Assembly (NCBI GenBank): GCA_963702575.1 | Contig: CAVPCU010000006.1 | Span: forward strand, 496,001 to 560,000 | Direction: 5' to 3' | Source of the DNA: VRUE01 sp963702575 | GTDB lineage: Bacteria > Actinomycetota > Thermoleophilia > Solirubrobacterales > 70-9 | Length of the DNA stretch: 64,000 nt | In this document: piece after piece, positions 34,797-43,641 of the stretch | Position numbering within the stretch: the first letter of the stretch is position 1 | How the letters are laid out: each line of letters begins with the position of its first letter | The notes under the pieces: model-generated | Told to the model about the DNA's origin: nothing | Seen by the model: the letters and a program-made list of their open reading frames with translations, nothing else | The model's database searches: none | Made by a program: the position numbers and the translations under genes

Positions 34797-35579
34797 TCAG
34801 CTCAGCGGCACCACCCCCTTACCCTCGGTCGCCTGGGTGAGCCGGTAGCTATCGGCCCCCTCGGTGACGATGACGTGCGCGTGGTGAAGCAGCCGGTCGA
34901 CGGTTGCCGCGGCGAGGGTACGCGGCATCAGCTCGTCGAAGCCCGAGGGGTGCAGGTTGGAGGTGATCGCCAGGGAGCGCTTCTCATAGGCGGCGTCGAC
35001 GACGCGAAAGAGCGCCTCGGCGGCCTCCTCGGAGACCGGGACCATGCCGACGTCGTCGATCACGATCAGATCGGTGCGGATCAGCTTGCCGATCGCCTTG
35101 GCGACCGAGCCGTCGGCGCGGTGGCCGCGCAGGAGCGTCTCGAGGCTCTCCAGCGTGTGCCAGGCGACGGTCTTGCCCTTCTCGATCGCCAGGTGCCCGA
35201 GCGCCTCCACGAAATGGCTCTTGCCGGTCCCGCTCGGCCCGCAGACACACAGCACCTCCGAGCGCTCCACCCACTCCAGGGTTCGCAGCGCCTGCTGGGT
35301 CGCGGCGGGGATCGAGGAGGCCTCCTCTTCCCAGGCCTCGAAGGTCTTGCCGGCGGGAAGGCCCGAGCGCTTGCGGCGGGTGCGGATCGCCGCCTCCGAG
35401 CGCCCGGCAGCCTCGGCCTCCATCAAGACGCGCAGGATCTCCAGCGGCTCCCAGCGCTGGGAGGCGGCGGTGGCGATCACCTCCGGCGCGGCCTTGCGCA
35501 CGTGCGGCAGGCGCAGGGTGCGCAGGAGCTTCTCCATCTCGACCGGCAGGGGCGGGGCCTTGGGCGTCTCGACACTCAT
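34797..35579 (-). CDS. istB: IS21 helper ATPase IstB
   Basis: 260 residues from the ATG at 35579. DnaC-like AAA+ protein: Walker A CGPSGTGKSHFVEALGH near residue 100, Walker B LIVIDDVGMVP, and SNLHPSGFDELMPR sensor 1. It controls target choice and stimulates the IstA transposase. Overlaps istA by four bases (ATGA), as in other IS21 elements. Confidence 0.95.
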   Translation of the reverse strand: MSVETPKAPPLPVEMEKLLRTLRLPHVRKAAPEVIATAASQRWEPLEILRVLMEAEAAGRSEAAIRTRRKRSGLPAGKTFEAWEEEASSIPAATQQALRTLEWVERSEVLCVCGPSGTGKSHFVEALGHLAIEKGKTVAWHTLESLETLLRGHRADGSVAKAIGKLIRTDLIVIDDVGMVPVSEEAAEALFRVVDAAYEKRSLAITSNLHPSGFDELMPRTLAAATVDRLLHHAHVIVTEGADSYRLTQATEGKGVVPLS

Positions 35580-37069
35580 TTCCCGAACCCCTCCCAGGCC
35601 GCGGTGGAGCCCTGCAGGGTGGCGGCCTCGGTGCGACGGCGCGGGAACTCGATCACCTCGGCGCTCTCGCGGTGGGCGAGGATCGAGGCGAGGTCGCCGT
35701 CGCCGAAGCGCTCGACGTCGGCTGCGGCCTCCAGGGCGGCATCGACCTCCCCGGCGCCGTGCATCTTCGCCAGGTCGACCGCCTCGGCCATCTTGCGCCG
35801 CACCCTGGTGGCGCCGACCGAGGCGGCCCGCGTCAGCCACTTGCAGGCCCCGGGCCCGATCGCAAGGAAGGCCGCCTCCTCGGCGCCGGCTGCGCGGGGA
35901 CGGCGCCCCAGGGCGCCTGGCGGGCGGGGCGGGTAGTGCTCCTCGGAGATCCGCGGGCTCCCCGGCGTGGTCAGCTCGTGGCGGGCGACCTCGCGTGGGC
36001 CGTGGGCGCCGTCGGCGTGCACGACGACGAGGCGGCCGTCGTGGGCCCTGGCCCAGACGCGCTCTCCGACCAGCTCGTGGGGGACCGAGTAGATCGCCCT
36101 TCCCACTGAGATCGTCGACTCCTTGGAGACCTTTCGCGTCTCCCCGAAGCAGATGGTGTGCGGGGCATCGGGCAGTGGGTGCAGGCGACCTCGCTCCTCA
36201 CGCAGCATCTCCGCCGGGACGCGACCGGTGACCCGGTGCTCGCGGCCGTTGACCTGCTCGCAGAAGGACTCACAGGCCGCCTCCAGCTCGGCGAAGCTCG
36301 CGTATCCGGGCCGCAGGTTGTGGTCGGTCGGCACCAGGTCGGCCTTGGCGACCCGCACGGTCGCCTCCGAGCCTCCCTTGGACTCCGGGTCCGCCGGCAC
36401 GCAGGTGGCGACGCTCAGCCCGTAGTGGCGCGAGGCGGCGACGATCTGCGGGTTGCGCACGGCGATCCCGCAGACGTGGCTGGTGGTGACGGTCTTCTCG
36501 TTGTCGGTCAAGGCGTAGGTGGGAGAGCCGCCAAAAGCCCGCAGGGCCCGGTCGAGCGCCATAACGACCGAGGGCAGGGTGCGGTCGGCGAGCGGCAGGA
36601 CGACGCGAAAGCGCGACCAGGCGAGCCAGGCGCAAAACAGCGAGGTCGGCCTGCCGTCGATGGCGGGGCCGTCGCCGTAGTCCCACTGCATCCACAGGCC
36701 GGGCTCGGTGACCCAGGGCGCCAGCACGCGCCTGTGCCCGGCCTCATAGGCGGCCTTGACGCGGGCCACCGCCCGCCTTGTCGTGCGCGGCGAGCCCTCA
36801 TAGCCCATCGCCTCGAGCCGCTCGTGCACCTTGTCGGCGCGAACCTTTCCCTGAGAGCGCTCGACAAGCTCGGCGATCTTGCCCTCGTAGTCGACAGTGC
36901 GCGGGCAGGGTCGCTGTCTTCGTCCCCAATCGCCGCCCGCGGCTTCCCGCTCTTCCACGTAATAGGCGACCGTCTTGTGATCGCAGCCGGCCAGCTCCGC
37001 CGCTCCTCGCAACGTGCCGACCAGGTCATATGCCTCAAGAATCTCCATCACTTCCTCCGCTTTCTTCAA
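35576..37069 (-). CDS. istA: IS21 transposase IstA
   Basis: 497 residues from TTG 37069, chosen because GGAGG lies seven bases upstream; the open frame extends into the terminal repeats but that part is not family-like. N-terminal HTH (AYDLVGTLRGAAELAGCDHK), then the DDE domain: MQWDYGDGPAIDG, TYALTDNEKTVTT and PADPESKGGSEATVR. A C-terminal Mu-like beta barrel follows. Catalytic acids are all present. Confidence 0.94.
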   Translation of the reverse strand: MKKAEEVMEILEAYDLVGTLRGAAELAGCDHKTVAYYVEEREAAGGDWGRRQRPCPRTVDYEGKIAELVERSQGKVRADKVHERLEAMGYEGSPRTTRRAVARVKAAYEAGHRRVLAPWVTEPGLWMQWDYGDGPAIDGRPTSLFCAWLAWSRFRVVLPLADRTLPSVVMALDRALRAFGGSPTYALTDNEKTVTTSHVCGIAVRNPQIVAASRHYGLSVATCVPADPESKGGSEATVRVAKADLVPTDHNLRPGYASFAELEAACESFCEQVNGREHRVTGRVPAEMLREERGRLHPLPDAPHTICFGETRKVSKESTISVGRAIYSVPHELVGERVWARAHDGRLVVVHADGAHGPREVARHELTTPGSPRISEEHYPPRPPGALGRRPRAAGAEEAAFLAIGPGACKWLTRAASVGATRVRRKMAEAVDLAKMHGAGEVDAALEAAADVERFGDGDLASILAHRESAEVIEFPRRRTEAATLQGSTAAWEGFGK

Positions 37070-37162
37070 TCCGACGCCTCCTCGTCTGCTTGCCGAAGGG
37101 GCGAGCCGTAGCGAGGCGGGCGGTCGGCACCGGCCGTCTCGGCCGGCGGTTTTCAGTCGTCG

Positions 37163-37258
37163 GTGGGGAGATCCGATGGCCGCCACTGGGGAGGTTTGGT
37201 GACCGCCAGCGGGGAGTTCCGGTGGCCGCCTATGGGGAGATTCTCATGGCCGCCGTCA
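37163..37258. repeat. IS21 right terminal repeat array
   Basis: Four copies of a roughly 23-base unit beginning TGGGGAG and ending GGCCGCC; the outermost ends GGCCGCCGTCA. Mirror image of the left array. Confidence 0.8.
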
Positions 37259-37264
37259 GAAAGG
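37259..37264. repeat. Target-site duplication, right (GAAAGG)
   Basis: Second copy of the six-base duplication flanking the IS21 element; it lies inside the kinase reading frame. Confidence 0.88.
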
Positions 37265-37730
37265 GGTCGATCTTTGTCTGTGTCAGCCAGGAGAGATCGG
37301 ACGGACCGATGCGCAAGGTGGGGGGGACGTCGCATGGGATCTCGGATTGGTGGACCCTCGCGAGAAGGGCACCCAGCTCGAATAGCTCGGCCTCGCTCAA
37401 AGGCCCAGTGTTAGCTCCCTCGACGAACGGCGTGACGATTACCGGCTTGTTCTCGACGAGATAGGCCCACCGGTCCGCGCGCGTCTTGATCGGTGGCGGC
37501 GTGGGGATGCCGTAGCTCGCCACTTCGTGCAGAAACGCACCGTAGGCCTCAGCCGAAGCGTAGCTCTGCGACTCCAGCACGGTGGCGACAAAGTCATTCC
37601 CGGGTCCAGATAGGAGATAGCTCGTATTCCTCGCGCCGCCATCGATGTAATGGAGAGATACCGGCCCAAGTGAGAACTCCCGGGCGATCGCGACCAGGTT
37701 GGACTCGGTTAGCTCGGTGCGAAGGGCCAT
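37259..37730 (-). pseudogene. APH/homoserine-kinase-like phosphotransferase, N-terminal half (split by IS21)
   Basis: Begins MALRTELTESNLVAIAREFS at 37730. YIDGGARNTSYLLSG is the nucleotide-binding loop and PVIVTPFVEGANTGPLSEAE the hinge region of APH-fold kinases; both suit type-II homoserine kinase (ThrB2)-like or choline-kinase-like enzymes. The frame enters the IS21 element at 37258. Divergent from the PLP-enzyme gene at 37833, with 102 A/T-rich bases between them, so it may once have belonged to the same module. Confidence 0.85.
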
Positions 37731-37810
37731 TTCAAGGGAAGGGGCGCTGCGCCCGCCATCAGAAATTATTCGTATCTAATAAGGTACGAGCAAATGTCCA
37801 TCGCCGCAAA

Positions 37811-37837
37811 CGATAACTAGGAATTATCCGAGGTGGG
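37811..37837 (+). repeat. 27-bp inverted repeat, left copy (includes start codon)
   Basis: Begins CGATAACTAGGAATTATCCG and ends AGGTGGG. The GAGG and GTG inside it are the ribosome-binding site and start codon of the PLP-enzyme gene. Perfect inverted copy at 41762-41788. Confidence 0.93.
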
Positions 37838-39092
37838 GATCGACCGCGGTTCCCTAATCGACTCCCTTGCGAAGCAGCGGGACGAACTGCGTCGATCGAT
37901 CGTCCTCACGCCGGTCGACAGCCTTCCGCTCCTCCTTGCCGACCGGGAGCACACCGGTTTCCTCCACGGCCTCTACCTAACTGACAAGAACCGCGATCCG
38001 GCGGCGATGCGCGAAGCGAAGATCCTCTTCGGTGGGCGCGAAACAGCGGCCAACGACATCGCGAATATCCACCGTCTCCTCGCCGATCGACTGCACGCCG
38101 CCGATGGGTCGATGCGGCTGCTCGCCGGGTTGCACGCCCATACGGCGACCTTCATGAGCATCAGCCGGATCGGTCAGACGGTGATGCTGCTGCCCGAGGA
38201 GGCGGGCGGGCACTTCAGTACTCACACCATCCTCGAACGCCTCGGATTGAGGATCTTGGACATCCCGGTCGACTACAAAGGTCTCCGCGTCGATCGCACC
38301 GCGACCCTCGAGCTGATCGAGCAGCGCAGCCCGGACTTCATCTTCGTTGATCGCAGTGAGGGTCTCCGGTACGAGGACTTTTCCTTCCTCGGCGCGGTCG
38401 AGGGCCCGACGAAGGTGTTTGATGCGTCGCAGTACCTCGCGCAAATTCTCACGGGCCGTTACAAGAACCCACTTGACTGGGGATTTGGGCTGATGCTCTT
38501 TTCGCTGCACAAGAGCTTCCCCGGACCCCAGAAGGCCGGAGTCGTAACCCGGGAGCGGGACGATGTCTGGGAGCGACTGATCAAGGGCCTCGGCGTACTG
38601 GTCTCAAGCTCCCACGCCGAGAACACGTATCTAGCCGGACTCTCGCTGCTCCGCGACCAATGGCTGGAGGACTTTTCCTCGCGGTTGCTGGCTAGTGCAA
38701 TCGCACTGGAATCAGAGCTGGCCGGGCGTGGCGTTCCGGTGGTCGAGCGGTCGACACAGGGAAAGGTCGACTGGCCCGACACCCACCACATTTGGATCAG
38801 GCCCGGTGACAACGAGATTGCATTCCTCCAATACGAGCGCCTGGTCGCAGCCAGGATCCACTCCAACTATAGGAAGTTGCCATACGATCTTGGCTACGGC
38901 CTGCGCCTCGGTACCGCCTATTCATCGATGGCGGGAGTCGGGGTGCAGCACACGGGAGAGCTGGCGGACATCATGGCCTCAGCCTTCGAAGGCGATGTAG
39001 GCCCGAGCCTCCGCCGGCGGGTCGAAGAGCTGGCCCGGGACGCCGCCGCCGAGGCAATTCTTCCCGGTCGCTACTGGTTGACGAACGGGTAG
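37833..39092 (+). CDS. PLP-dependent enzyme, serine hydroxymethyltransferase-like fold
   Basis: 419 residues from GTG. The central domain follows SHMT: LLAGLHAHTATFMSISRIGQ, GGHFSTHTILERLGL, DFIFVDRSEGLRYEDF, Asp197 in VFDASQYLAQILTG and the PLP lysine Lys227 in LFSLHKSFPGPQKAG (SHMT has THKTLRGPRGG). The Ala-His after the Asp is Ser-Gln here, and folate-binding features are not obvious, so it may act on another amino acid. Tail-to-tail overlap of 22 bases with the NTPase gene. Substrate unknown. Confidence 0.75.
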   Translation: MGIDRGSLIDSLAKQRDELRRSIVLTPVDSLPLLLADREHTGFLHGLYLTDKNRDPAAMREAKILFGGRETAANDIANIHRLLADRLHAADGSMRLLAGLHAHTATFMSISRIGQTVMLLPEEAGGHFSTHTILERLGLRILDIPVDYKGLRVDRTATLELIEQRSPDFIFVDRSEGLRYEDFSFLGAVEGPTKVFDASQYLAQILTGRYKNPLDWGFGLMLFSLHKSFPGPQKAGVVTRERDDVWERLIKGLGVLVSSSHAENTYLAGLSLLRDQWLEDFSSRLLASAIALESELAGRGVPVVERSTQGKVDWPDTHHIWIRPGDNEIAFLQYERLVAARIHSNYRKLPYDLGYGLRLGTAYSSMAGVGVQHTGELADIMASAFEGDVGPSLRRRVEELARDAAAEAILPGRYWLTNG

Positions 39093-41767
39093 AAGCGAAA
39101 GATCTCCGCCAGATGAAGTGGCGATGGAGAGCTAATCGCCGCGAGATGGCGAAGCAACCTTTGCTCGAAACCGTAGCCACCGCTCGTCGCCGCCATCTCC
39201 ATCGCGCCAAGCTCGGCAGGGTCGAGCGGGGTCGCGGATTCGACGCAGCGGTGAAGGAGCATCAGCAGTGTCGCCCTGAACTCTCCGTACTGGTTTCCGA
39301 CGGCTCGGTCGAGCATCTGCACCTGGTTCAAGTAGTCCTTCGCCTGCTGTAAGTGCGCGGTGCTCGCCTCGGGGTTGCGATCGAGATCTTTGATCGCCTG
39401 AAAGTACGCGAGCATCTCGCGGCGAAAGCGGTAGAAGTGAGGGAAGCTGGCGAGCATGTTCTGTGACCCACCCACGATGAATTTTTCGTACTCGTTCAGT
39501 GGCCCGTCGAGCGCCTGAAGGTCCGCACCTCGCTCGATCATCCGGGCGTTGAGAGCTTCGGCTAATAGATAGCTCTCCTCGCGGTCGCCGTAGAGTCCGA
39601 ACTCTTCGCGCGCCCGGCTGTAAAGGCGCTGTCCACAGAAGATCAAACTCTCGACCGTTTCGACATCCTCCCGCTTGAGAGTGGCGTTGGCCGCCTCACC
39701 GGGCTCTATTTCTTCACCGAATATCGCCACGCGTGGGAGGAAGACGTGGGTGATCAAATGGGCTTCCGTGTAGAGAATTCGCAGGGCCTCGTAGGTGGGA
39801 AGCTGCTTGCTCAGTCGCTTGCGTAGCTTCTCGTGGTCGCGCGGAACGAACGCTGCGGCGTTGGACTCACCGGAGAGGTAGAGATGGCGAAGCCCATCGA
39901 AGTAGATCCGACCGAGTGAATACAGGCGCCAATGCCCGGCTCCACCGTCTAGGCGGTCGAATCCCTGGGCAGCCAGCCACAGTAGTCGCTGTGGGTCAAA
40001 GGTCCCCCGGTGGGCAGCGATGTGCATTTCCCAGTACTCGCCGACGATGGCGACGAAGGGATCGGGGTGATTGACAAGGAAGTCGAGACCCTCCCGATAG
40101 TTGTCTTGGTGCCGGGCCTCGAGCCTGCTGGCGGCGAGTATCACGACCAACTCGCGGGATGAATCTGCGCCTAGGTCCAAGCCGTCTGCCAGCAGTTCCC
40201 GCGACTCGCTGAACTCGCCCGCGCGGTCGAGCAGGATCCCCAGTTGCAGCAACGTCGAGTCGTCGAGCTTGTAGCGTTTCCTTGCCCTTTCGAGGCAGTT
40301 CCGCATGCGCTGATACGAGCCCTTGAGCAAGGCCGCATCGAATTTTGCGGCAAGGGTCTCTTGGTCGCCGATCTCGACCGCGATCAACCATGCCCGCATC
40401 GCGACCTCATCGCCTACTTGGCGAGCCAGTCTCTCCTTACCGACGGCCAGGAAAATCGGCATGAAGGTGCGATCGCCCCAGAGTTCGTCGACGCATTGCC
40501 TGGCGATGTCCTCATGGAAGATGAAACGGGCGGCATCAATCTGGATCTTCGGCACCAAGCCGATCCTCTGAAGCGTCCGTAACGCGAGCGCCAGCCGGAC
40601 CGTCTCGATAGTCGCTGAACCTCCCGACGCGTGCGCGGCGATGCGGATCGCGCGACGAAGCGAGCGTCGCGAGAACGCTCCGCGGTGCATCGAGACAGCA
40701 GTCAGGAGGGCGAACATCCTGATGCTCTCCGGGCTCACCTGCGAGGTGTCGCCCGCCAGCATGTGTGCGGCGTCCACAACCTCAGGCGGCAGAGAGCGGT
40801 TACGGGCGATCACCTGAGCGAGATGTAGCTGCGCCGCTGAGGCGAGGCCGTCTTTTTCAAGGCTCCGGATCAGATCCTCGGCGTCCTCATCGAAATCCGA
40901 GACCTCGCTGGCGAGTCCAACTGAGCCCGGACCCAGAAGCTCCCGGTGGCGTTCTCCGGCTTTCGCCTCCGCGAGGAGCCTCACGTCCTGGCCCGGGCTC
41001 AGATTCCAGGCGGCGGACTCCCGCGTCAGAAACACCACCAGCCGCTCGTTCGCACTGTCAGATTCACCGACGAACCGCTTGGTCAGACTTTTCAGCAGTT
41101 CCGGGCTGACAAGCTGGAAGTTGTCGATGAGCAGCACGGCATCGTCGTGTCGAAGGGTCCCCAGTTGGTTTTCGAGCTCGCGCTGGATCGCCTCCGAGTA
41201 GCTGAAGTCGTACAGGAAGCAGCGACCGCCCAGCTCAAACAACTCAGGATCGCGGATTAATCTTTGGACGAAGCGCAGTGCGGCGCGCGTCTTGCCCGTC
41301 CCGCTATTCCCTTCGATGAACCAAAAATCGCCCAGGTGCTCGCTATTACAGGCGCCGGAGAGCTCCTTCAGCACATCTTCCTGGTCTGCGTAGTCAAAGA
41401 CAGGCGCCCGGAAGACGCTAGGGGTGAGCCAGCAGGCGATGCCGCGATCGTGGTGATCGGCGCGGTACTCGTGGTTGCACGCGGTGGCAACCCATCGCCG
41501 CAACCGTGCGATCGCCCTGTCGAGAGTCCCACTGACCGCATTCGTCTGAAGCAAGAGGAGATAGGTGAGAGCCAGTAGTGGACCGACGAGTTTGAGCAGT
41601 ATCTCTCCCACCGTCGGGTCGGACGAGACCGTGAGCGATTTGATCGTCGGCAGACTGAGCGCGATGGCGACGAGGGGGACCAGCGCGAACTTGAGGACCG
41701 TAAGCGTCCGGTCAACCGGTCTGACCAGGGTGGCGACCCGATTTCCATTCAGCAACCTTCCTCCCAC
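39071..41767 (-). CDS. Membrane-anchored STAND-type P-loop NTPase with helical repeats
   Basis: 898 residues from GTG 41767. Two membrane helices at about 24-41 and 55-73, then a P-loop domain with Walker A GNSGTGKT (153-160) and Walker B VLLIDNF (211-217) in a STAND/NACHT-like setting, then some 600 residues of helical, TPR-like repeats (for example LLQLGILLDRAGEFSESREL). STAND proteins usually sense a ligand and signal; many are antiviral. No effector domain is recognised. Start codon and ribosome site lie in the right inverted repeat. Shares its direction with the upstream recombinase gene. Confidence 0.72.
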   Translation of the reverse strand: MGGRLLNGNRVATLVRPVDRTLTVLKFALVPLVAIALSLPTIKSLTVSSDPTVGEILLKLVGPLLALTYLLLLQTNAVSGTLDRAIARLRRWVATACNHEYRADHHDRGIACWLTPSVFRAPVFDYADQEDVLKELSGACNSEHLGDFWFIEGNSGTGKTRAALRFVQRLIRDPELFELGGRCFLYDFSYSEAIQRELENQLGTLRHDDAVLLIDNFQLVSPELLKSLTKRFVGESDSANERLVVFLTRESAAWNLSPGQDVRLLAEAKAGERHRELLGPGSVGLASEVSDFDEDAEDLIRSLEKDGLASAAQLHLAQVIARNRSLPPEVVDAAHMLAGDTSQVSPESIRMFALLTAVSMHRGAFSRRSLRRAIRIAAHASGGSATIETVRLALALRTLQRIGLVPKIQIDAARFIFHEDIARQCVDELWGDRTFMPIFLAVGKERLARQVGDEVAMRAWLIAVEIGDQETLAAKFDAALLKGSYQRMRNCLERARKRYKLDDSTLLQLGILLDRAGEFSESRELLADGLDLGADSSRELVVILAASRLEARHQDNYREGLDFLVNHPDPFVAIVGEYWEMHIAAHRGTFDPQRLLWLAAQGFDRLDGGAGHWRLYSLGRIYFDGLRHLYLSGESNAAAFVPRDHEKLRKRLSKQLPTYEALRILYTEAHLITHVFLPRVAIFGEEIEPGEAANATLKREDVETVESLIFCGQRLYSRAREEFGLYGDREESYLLAEALNARMIERGADLQALDGPLNEYEKFIVGGSQNMLASFPHFYRFRREMLAYFQAIKDLDRNPEASTAHLQQAKDYLNQVQMLDRAVGNQYGEFRATLLMLLHRCVESATPLDPAELGAMEMAATSGGYGFEQRLLRHLAAISSPSPLHLAEIFRFYPFVNQ

Positions 41768-41788
41768 CTCGGATAATTCCTAGTTATC
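41762..41788 (-). repeat. 27-bp inverted repeat, right copy (includes start codon)
   Basis: Exact reverse complement of 37811-37837. On the minus strand it holds the recombinase stop codon (TAA of CGATAAC), then the ribosome site and GTG start of the NTPase gene. The 3.9 kb between the repeats contains only the two convergent genes. Confidence 0.93.
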
Positions 41789-42734
41789 GCGCCTGCACGA
41801 ACCTCCCGAGGACGTCGGCATCCGAAACAACGCGGTGGAGTGCGCGGTCGGAGACGTGGGTGTAGATCTCTGTCGTGCTGAGGCTGGCGTGACCGAGGAG
41901 GCGCTGGATGTAGCGGATGTCGACGCCGGCCTCGATCAGCTGGGTTGCAGCGGTGTGGCGAAGCATGTGGGGCGTCACACGGGTGGCGAGCCCGGCGGCG
42001 CGGGCCGCCTTGGCGAGCCGGGATCTCATTGCAGGCGGGGTGAGCGGCTCGTAGTGAAGGTTGAAGAGGAGGCGGGAATGCTGGACACCGAGCGACGAGC
42101 GGGCTTCGATATAGGCGCTCGTGAGGTCGGCTATCCAGTCATTCGGAAGAAAGACCTGTCGTTCGCGGCGCCCCTTTCCCAGCAGCCGTAACGTCCTGCT
42201 GGGAAGGTTGATGTCCCGGCACTTGATGCTGACGCTCTCGTTGACCCGCACCCCGGTGACGACCATCAGCGCGACCGCGAGAAGAGTCGTCGACTCGTGG
42301 GGCCTCTCTTCGACTGACCGCCTATCGGGTGATCTGCCGGCATCGACGCGAGCCGCGCGAGCGAGGAACTGGATCAACAGGTCGAGTTCGTGGGCTGGGA
42401 GGACTCTGGGCAGCCTGCGGGACCGCCCCAGGGCAAGGCTCGCACCGCTCCAGGGATCTACGGCGAGAAAGCCCTGAGAGAGCAGCCACCGGCAGAAGCC
42501 ACGCAGTGCTGCCGCTCGCCTTCTCAGCGAGGCGGGGGAGAGGGCCGCAGCCTTCTGCTGCTCGATGAAGGAGATCACGCTGTCTCGATCGATCTCGTCG
42601 ATCTCGAAGTCGGTGCCTACGTATCGCTCGAAGCTGGCGAGATCGCCGCCGTAGGCGCGGATGGTGTGTGGCGAAAGGTCTCTGGTTGCCTGCAACCAGC
42701 GGATGTACCGAGTGCGGGCTTGATCGATCTGCAT
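41784..42734 (-). CDS. Tyrosine recombinase/integrase
   Basis: 316 residues. N-terminal SAM-like domain (LSPHTIRAYGGDLASFERYV), catalytic residues: Arg in VTGVRVNESVSI, Lys in LLGKGRRERQVF, HMLRHTAATQLIE, LGHASLSTTEIYTHV. Xer-like, but distinct from the housekeeping copy at 23943 and set in accessory DNA. Its stop codon is inside the right 27-bp inverted repeat, 14 bases before the NTPase start. Candidate enzyme for moving or inverting the neighbouring segment. Confidence 0.9.
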   Translation of the reverse strand: MQIDQARTRYIRWLQATRDLSPHTIRAYGGDLASFERYVGTDFEIDEIDRDSVISFIEQQKAAALSPASLRRRAAALRGFCRWLLSQGFLAVDPWSGASLALGRSRRLPRVLPAHELDLLIQFLARAARVDAGRSPDRRSVEERPHESTTLLAVALMVVTGVRVNESVSIKCRDINLPSRTLRLLGKGRRERQVFLPNDWIADLTSAYIEARSSLGVQHSRLLFNLHYEPLTPPAMRSRLAKAARAAGLATRVTPHMLRHTAATQLIEAGVDIRYIQRLLGHASLSTTEIYTHVSDRALHRVVSDADVLGRFVQAR

Positions 42735-42870
42735 TGGTTCGAGTCCTGGCGAGAAGAACCCGCATGTTTATCTTCGGTCGGCGCGACCCTCCCCTGAATC
42801 CGCGGGACAACTTCTGCGGGTTGGAATGTCGGGGCTACTGCCCTACGTCATGCCCTACACTGCTCTTGTC

Positions 42871-43107
42871 ATGCGCAAGACCAGCATCTATCTCGATGAC
42901 GAGCAGGCGGATCGCCTTGCCCGCCTGGCTCGCGCGGAGGGTCGTCCCCAGGCGGAGATCGTCCGCGAGGCGATCTCCTGTTATCGACCCACGCCCAAGC
43001 GGGATCGGAACTTCGCCCTCGCCGGCAACTTCGAGCGCATCGACTCCGATGCTCGGCCGATCTCGGAGATCCCCGAGGACGAGTTGATGCGCGGCTTCGG
43101 CGAGTGA
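42871..43107 (+). CDS. Ribbon-helix-helix antitoxin
   Basis: 78 residues from ATG 42871; an upstream ATG at 42826 lacks family sequence. MRKTSIYLDDEQADRLARLA and GRPQAEIVREAISCYR are the strand and two helices of a CopG/RHH DNA-binding domain. The acidic C-terminus (ISEIPEDELMRGFGE) would cover the toxin. GTGA overlap with the PIN gene makes this a VapBC-type pair. Confidence 0.9.
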   Translation: MRKTSIYLDDEQADRLARLARAEGRPQAEIVREAISCYRPTPKRDRNFALAGNFERIDSDARPISEIPEDELMRGFGE

Positions 43108-43526
43108 CGCTCATCCTCGACGCGGCGCCGCTGGTCGCGCTGGCGGACGCTGGGGAGCCCCAGCTCGAGGCGCTTCTGAGAATCCGCGACGAGGAGGCGG
43201 GCCCGCTGGTCCTGCCGGCGCCGGTTGCGGCCGAGGTCGACTATCTGCTCGGCGTCCGCTTCGGCCATGCGGCCCGGCGCGCCTTCCTCAGTGATCTCGC
43301 CGCGTGGCGTTATGACGTCGCGTGCTTGGAGGCCGGCGACTACCGGGTGGTCGCCGAGCTCGACGCCCGCTACTCCGATCTCGGCCTCGGTCTTGCAGAT
43401 TGCTCGATCGCGGTTCTTGCGGAGCGCTATGAAACCCGGCGCCTTTTCAGTTTCGACGAGCGCCATTTTCGCGCCGTAGCGCCGCTGCAAGGTGGGTCGT
43501 TTTCGCTGCTGCCTGCGGATTTCTAA
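43104..43526 (+). CDS. PIN-domain toxin (VapC-type)
   Basis: 140 residues. Catalytic acids: MTLILDAAPLVAL (Asp6), VAAEVDYLL (Glu), GLADCSIAVLAER (Asp), FDERHFRAV (Asp). Predicted Mg-dependent ribonuclease neutralised by the RHH protein. Last accessory gene before the core resumes. Confidence 0.92.
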   Translation: MTLILDAAPLVALADAGEPQLEALLRIRDEEAGPLVLPAPVAAEVDYLLGVRFGHAARRAFLSDLAAWRYDVACLEAGDYRVVAELDARYSDLGLGLADCSIAVLAERYETRRLFSFDERHFRAVAPLQGGSFSLLPADF

Positions 43527-43641
43527 CGGGGGAGCGGTAGGAAGCGGGATGAAGCTCAGCGCCGGGCAGAACGAAATTTCACGCCGTCGGGGGGCATATA
43601 GTCCCGGGTTCGTCCGGCGTCTCGATCAGGAGGATTTGAAA

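Larger units (their letters stand above)
34627..37258 (-). mobile_element. IS21-family insertion sequence, 2,632 bp
   Basis: Holds istA and istB on the minus strand. Both ends have multiple inverted terminal repeats typical of IS21: four copies of a unit like TGGGGAGnnnnnnTGGCCGCC within 37163-37258, and their complements within 34627-34720. Ends begin TGTCAACGGCCATC (left) and, on the opposite strand, TGACGGCGGCCATG. Flanked by GAAAGG duplications. Both transposition genes look intact, so it may still be active. Confidence 0.93.

Noticed and set aside
41784..42734. The recombinase as the integrase of the 28.6-33.5 kb tRNA-Gly element
   Set aside because: It lies 8 kb beyond the second attachment copy, and I find no third tRNA-Gly fragment near it; kept only as a possibility.
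42733..42752. GGTTCGAGTCCTGG resembling a tRNA T arm near the recombinase start
   Set aside because: The flanks do not pair as a T stem and the site overlaps or abuts the recombinase start; probably chance.
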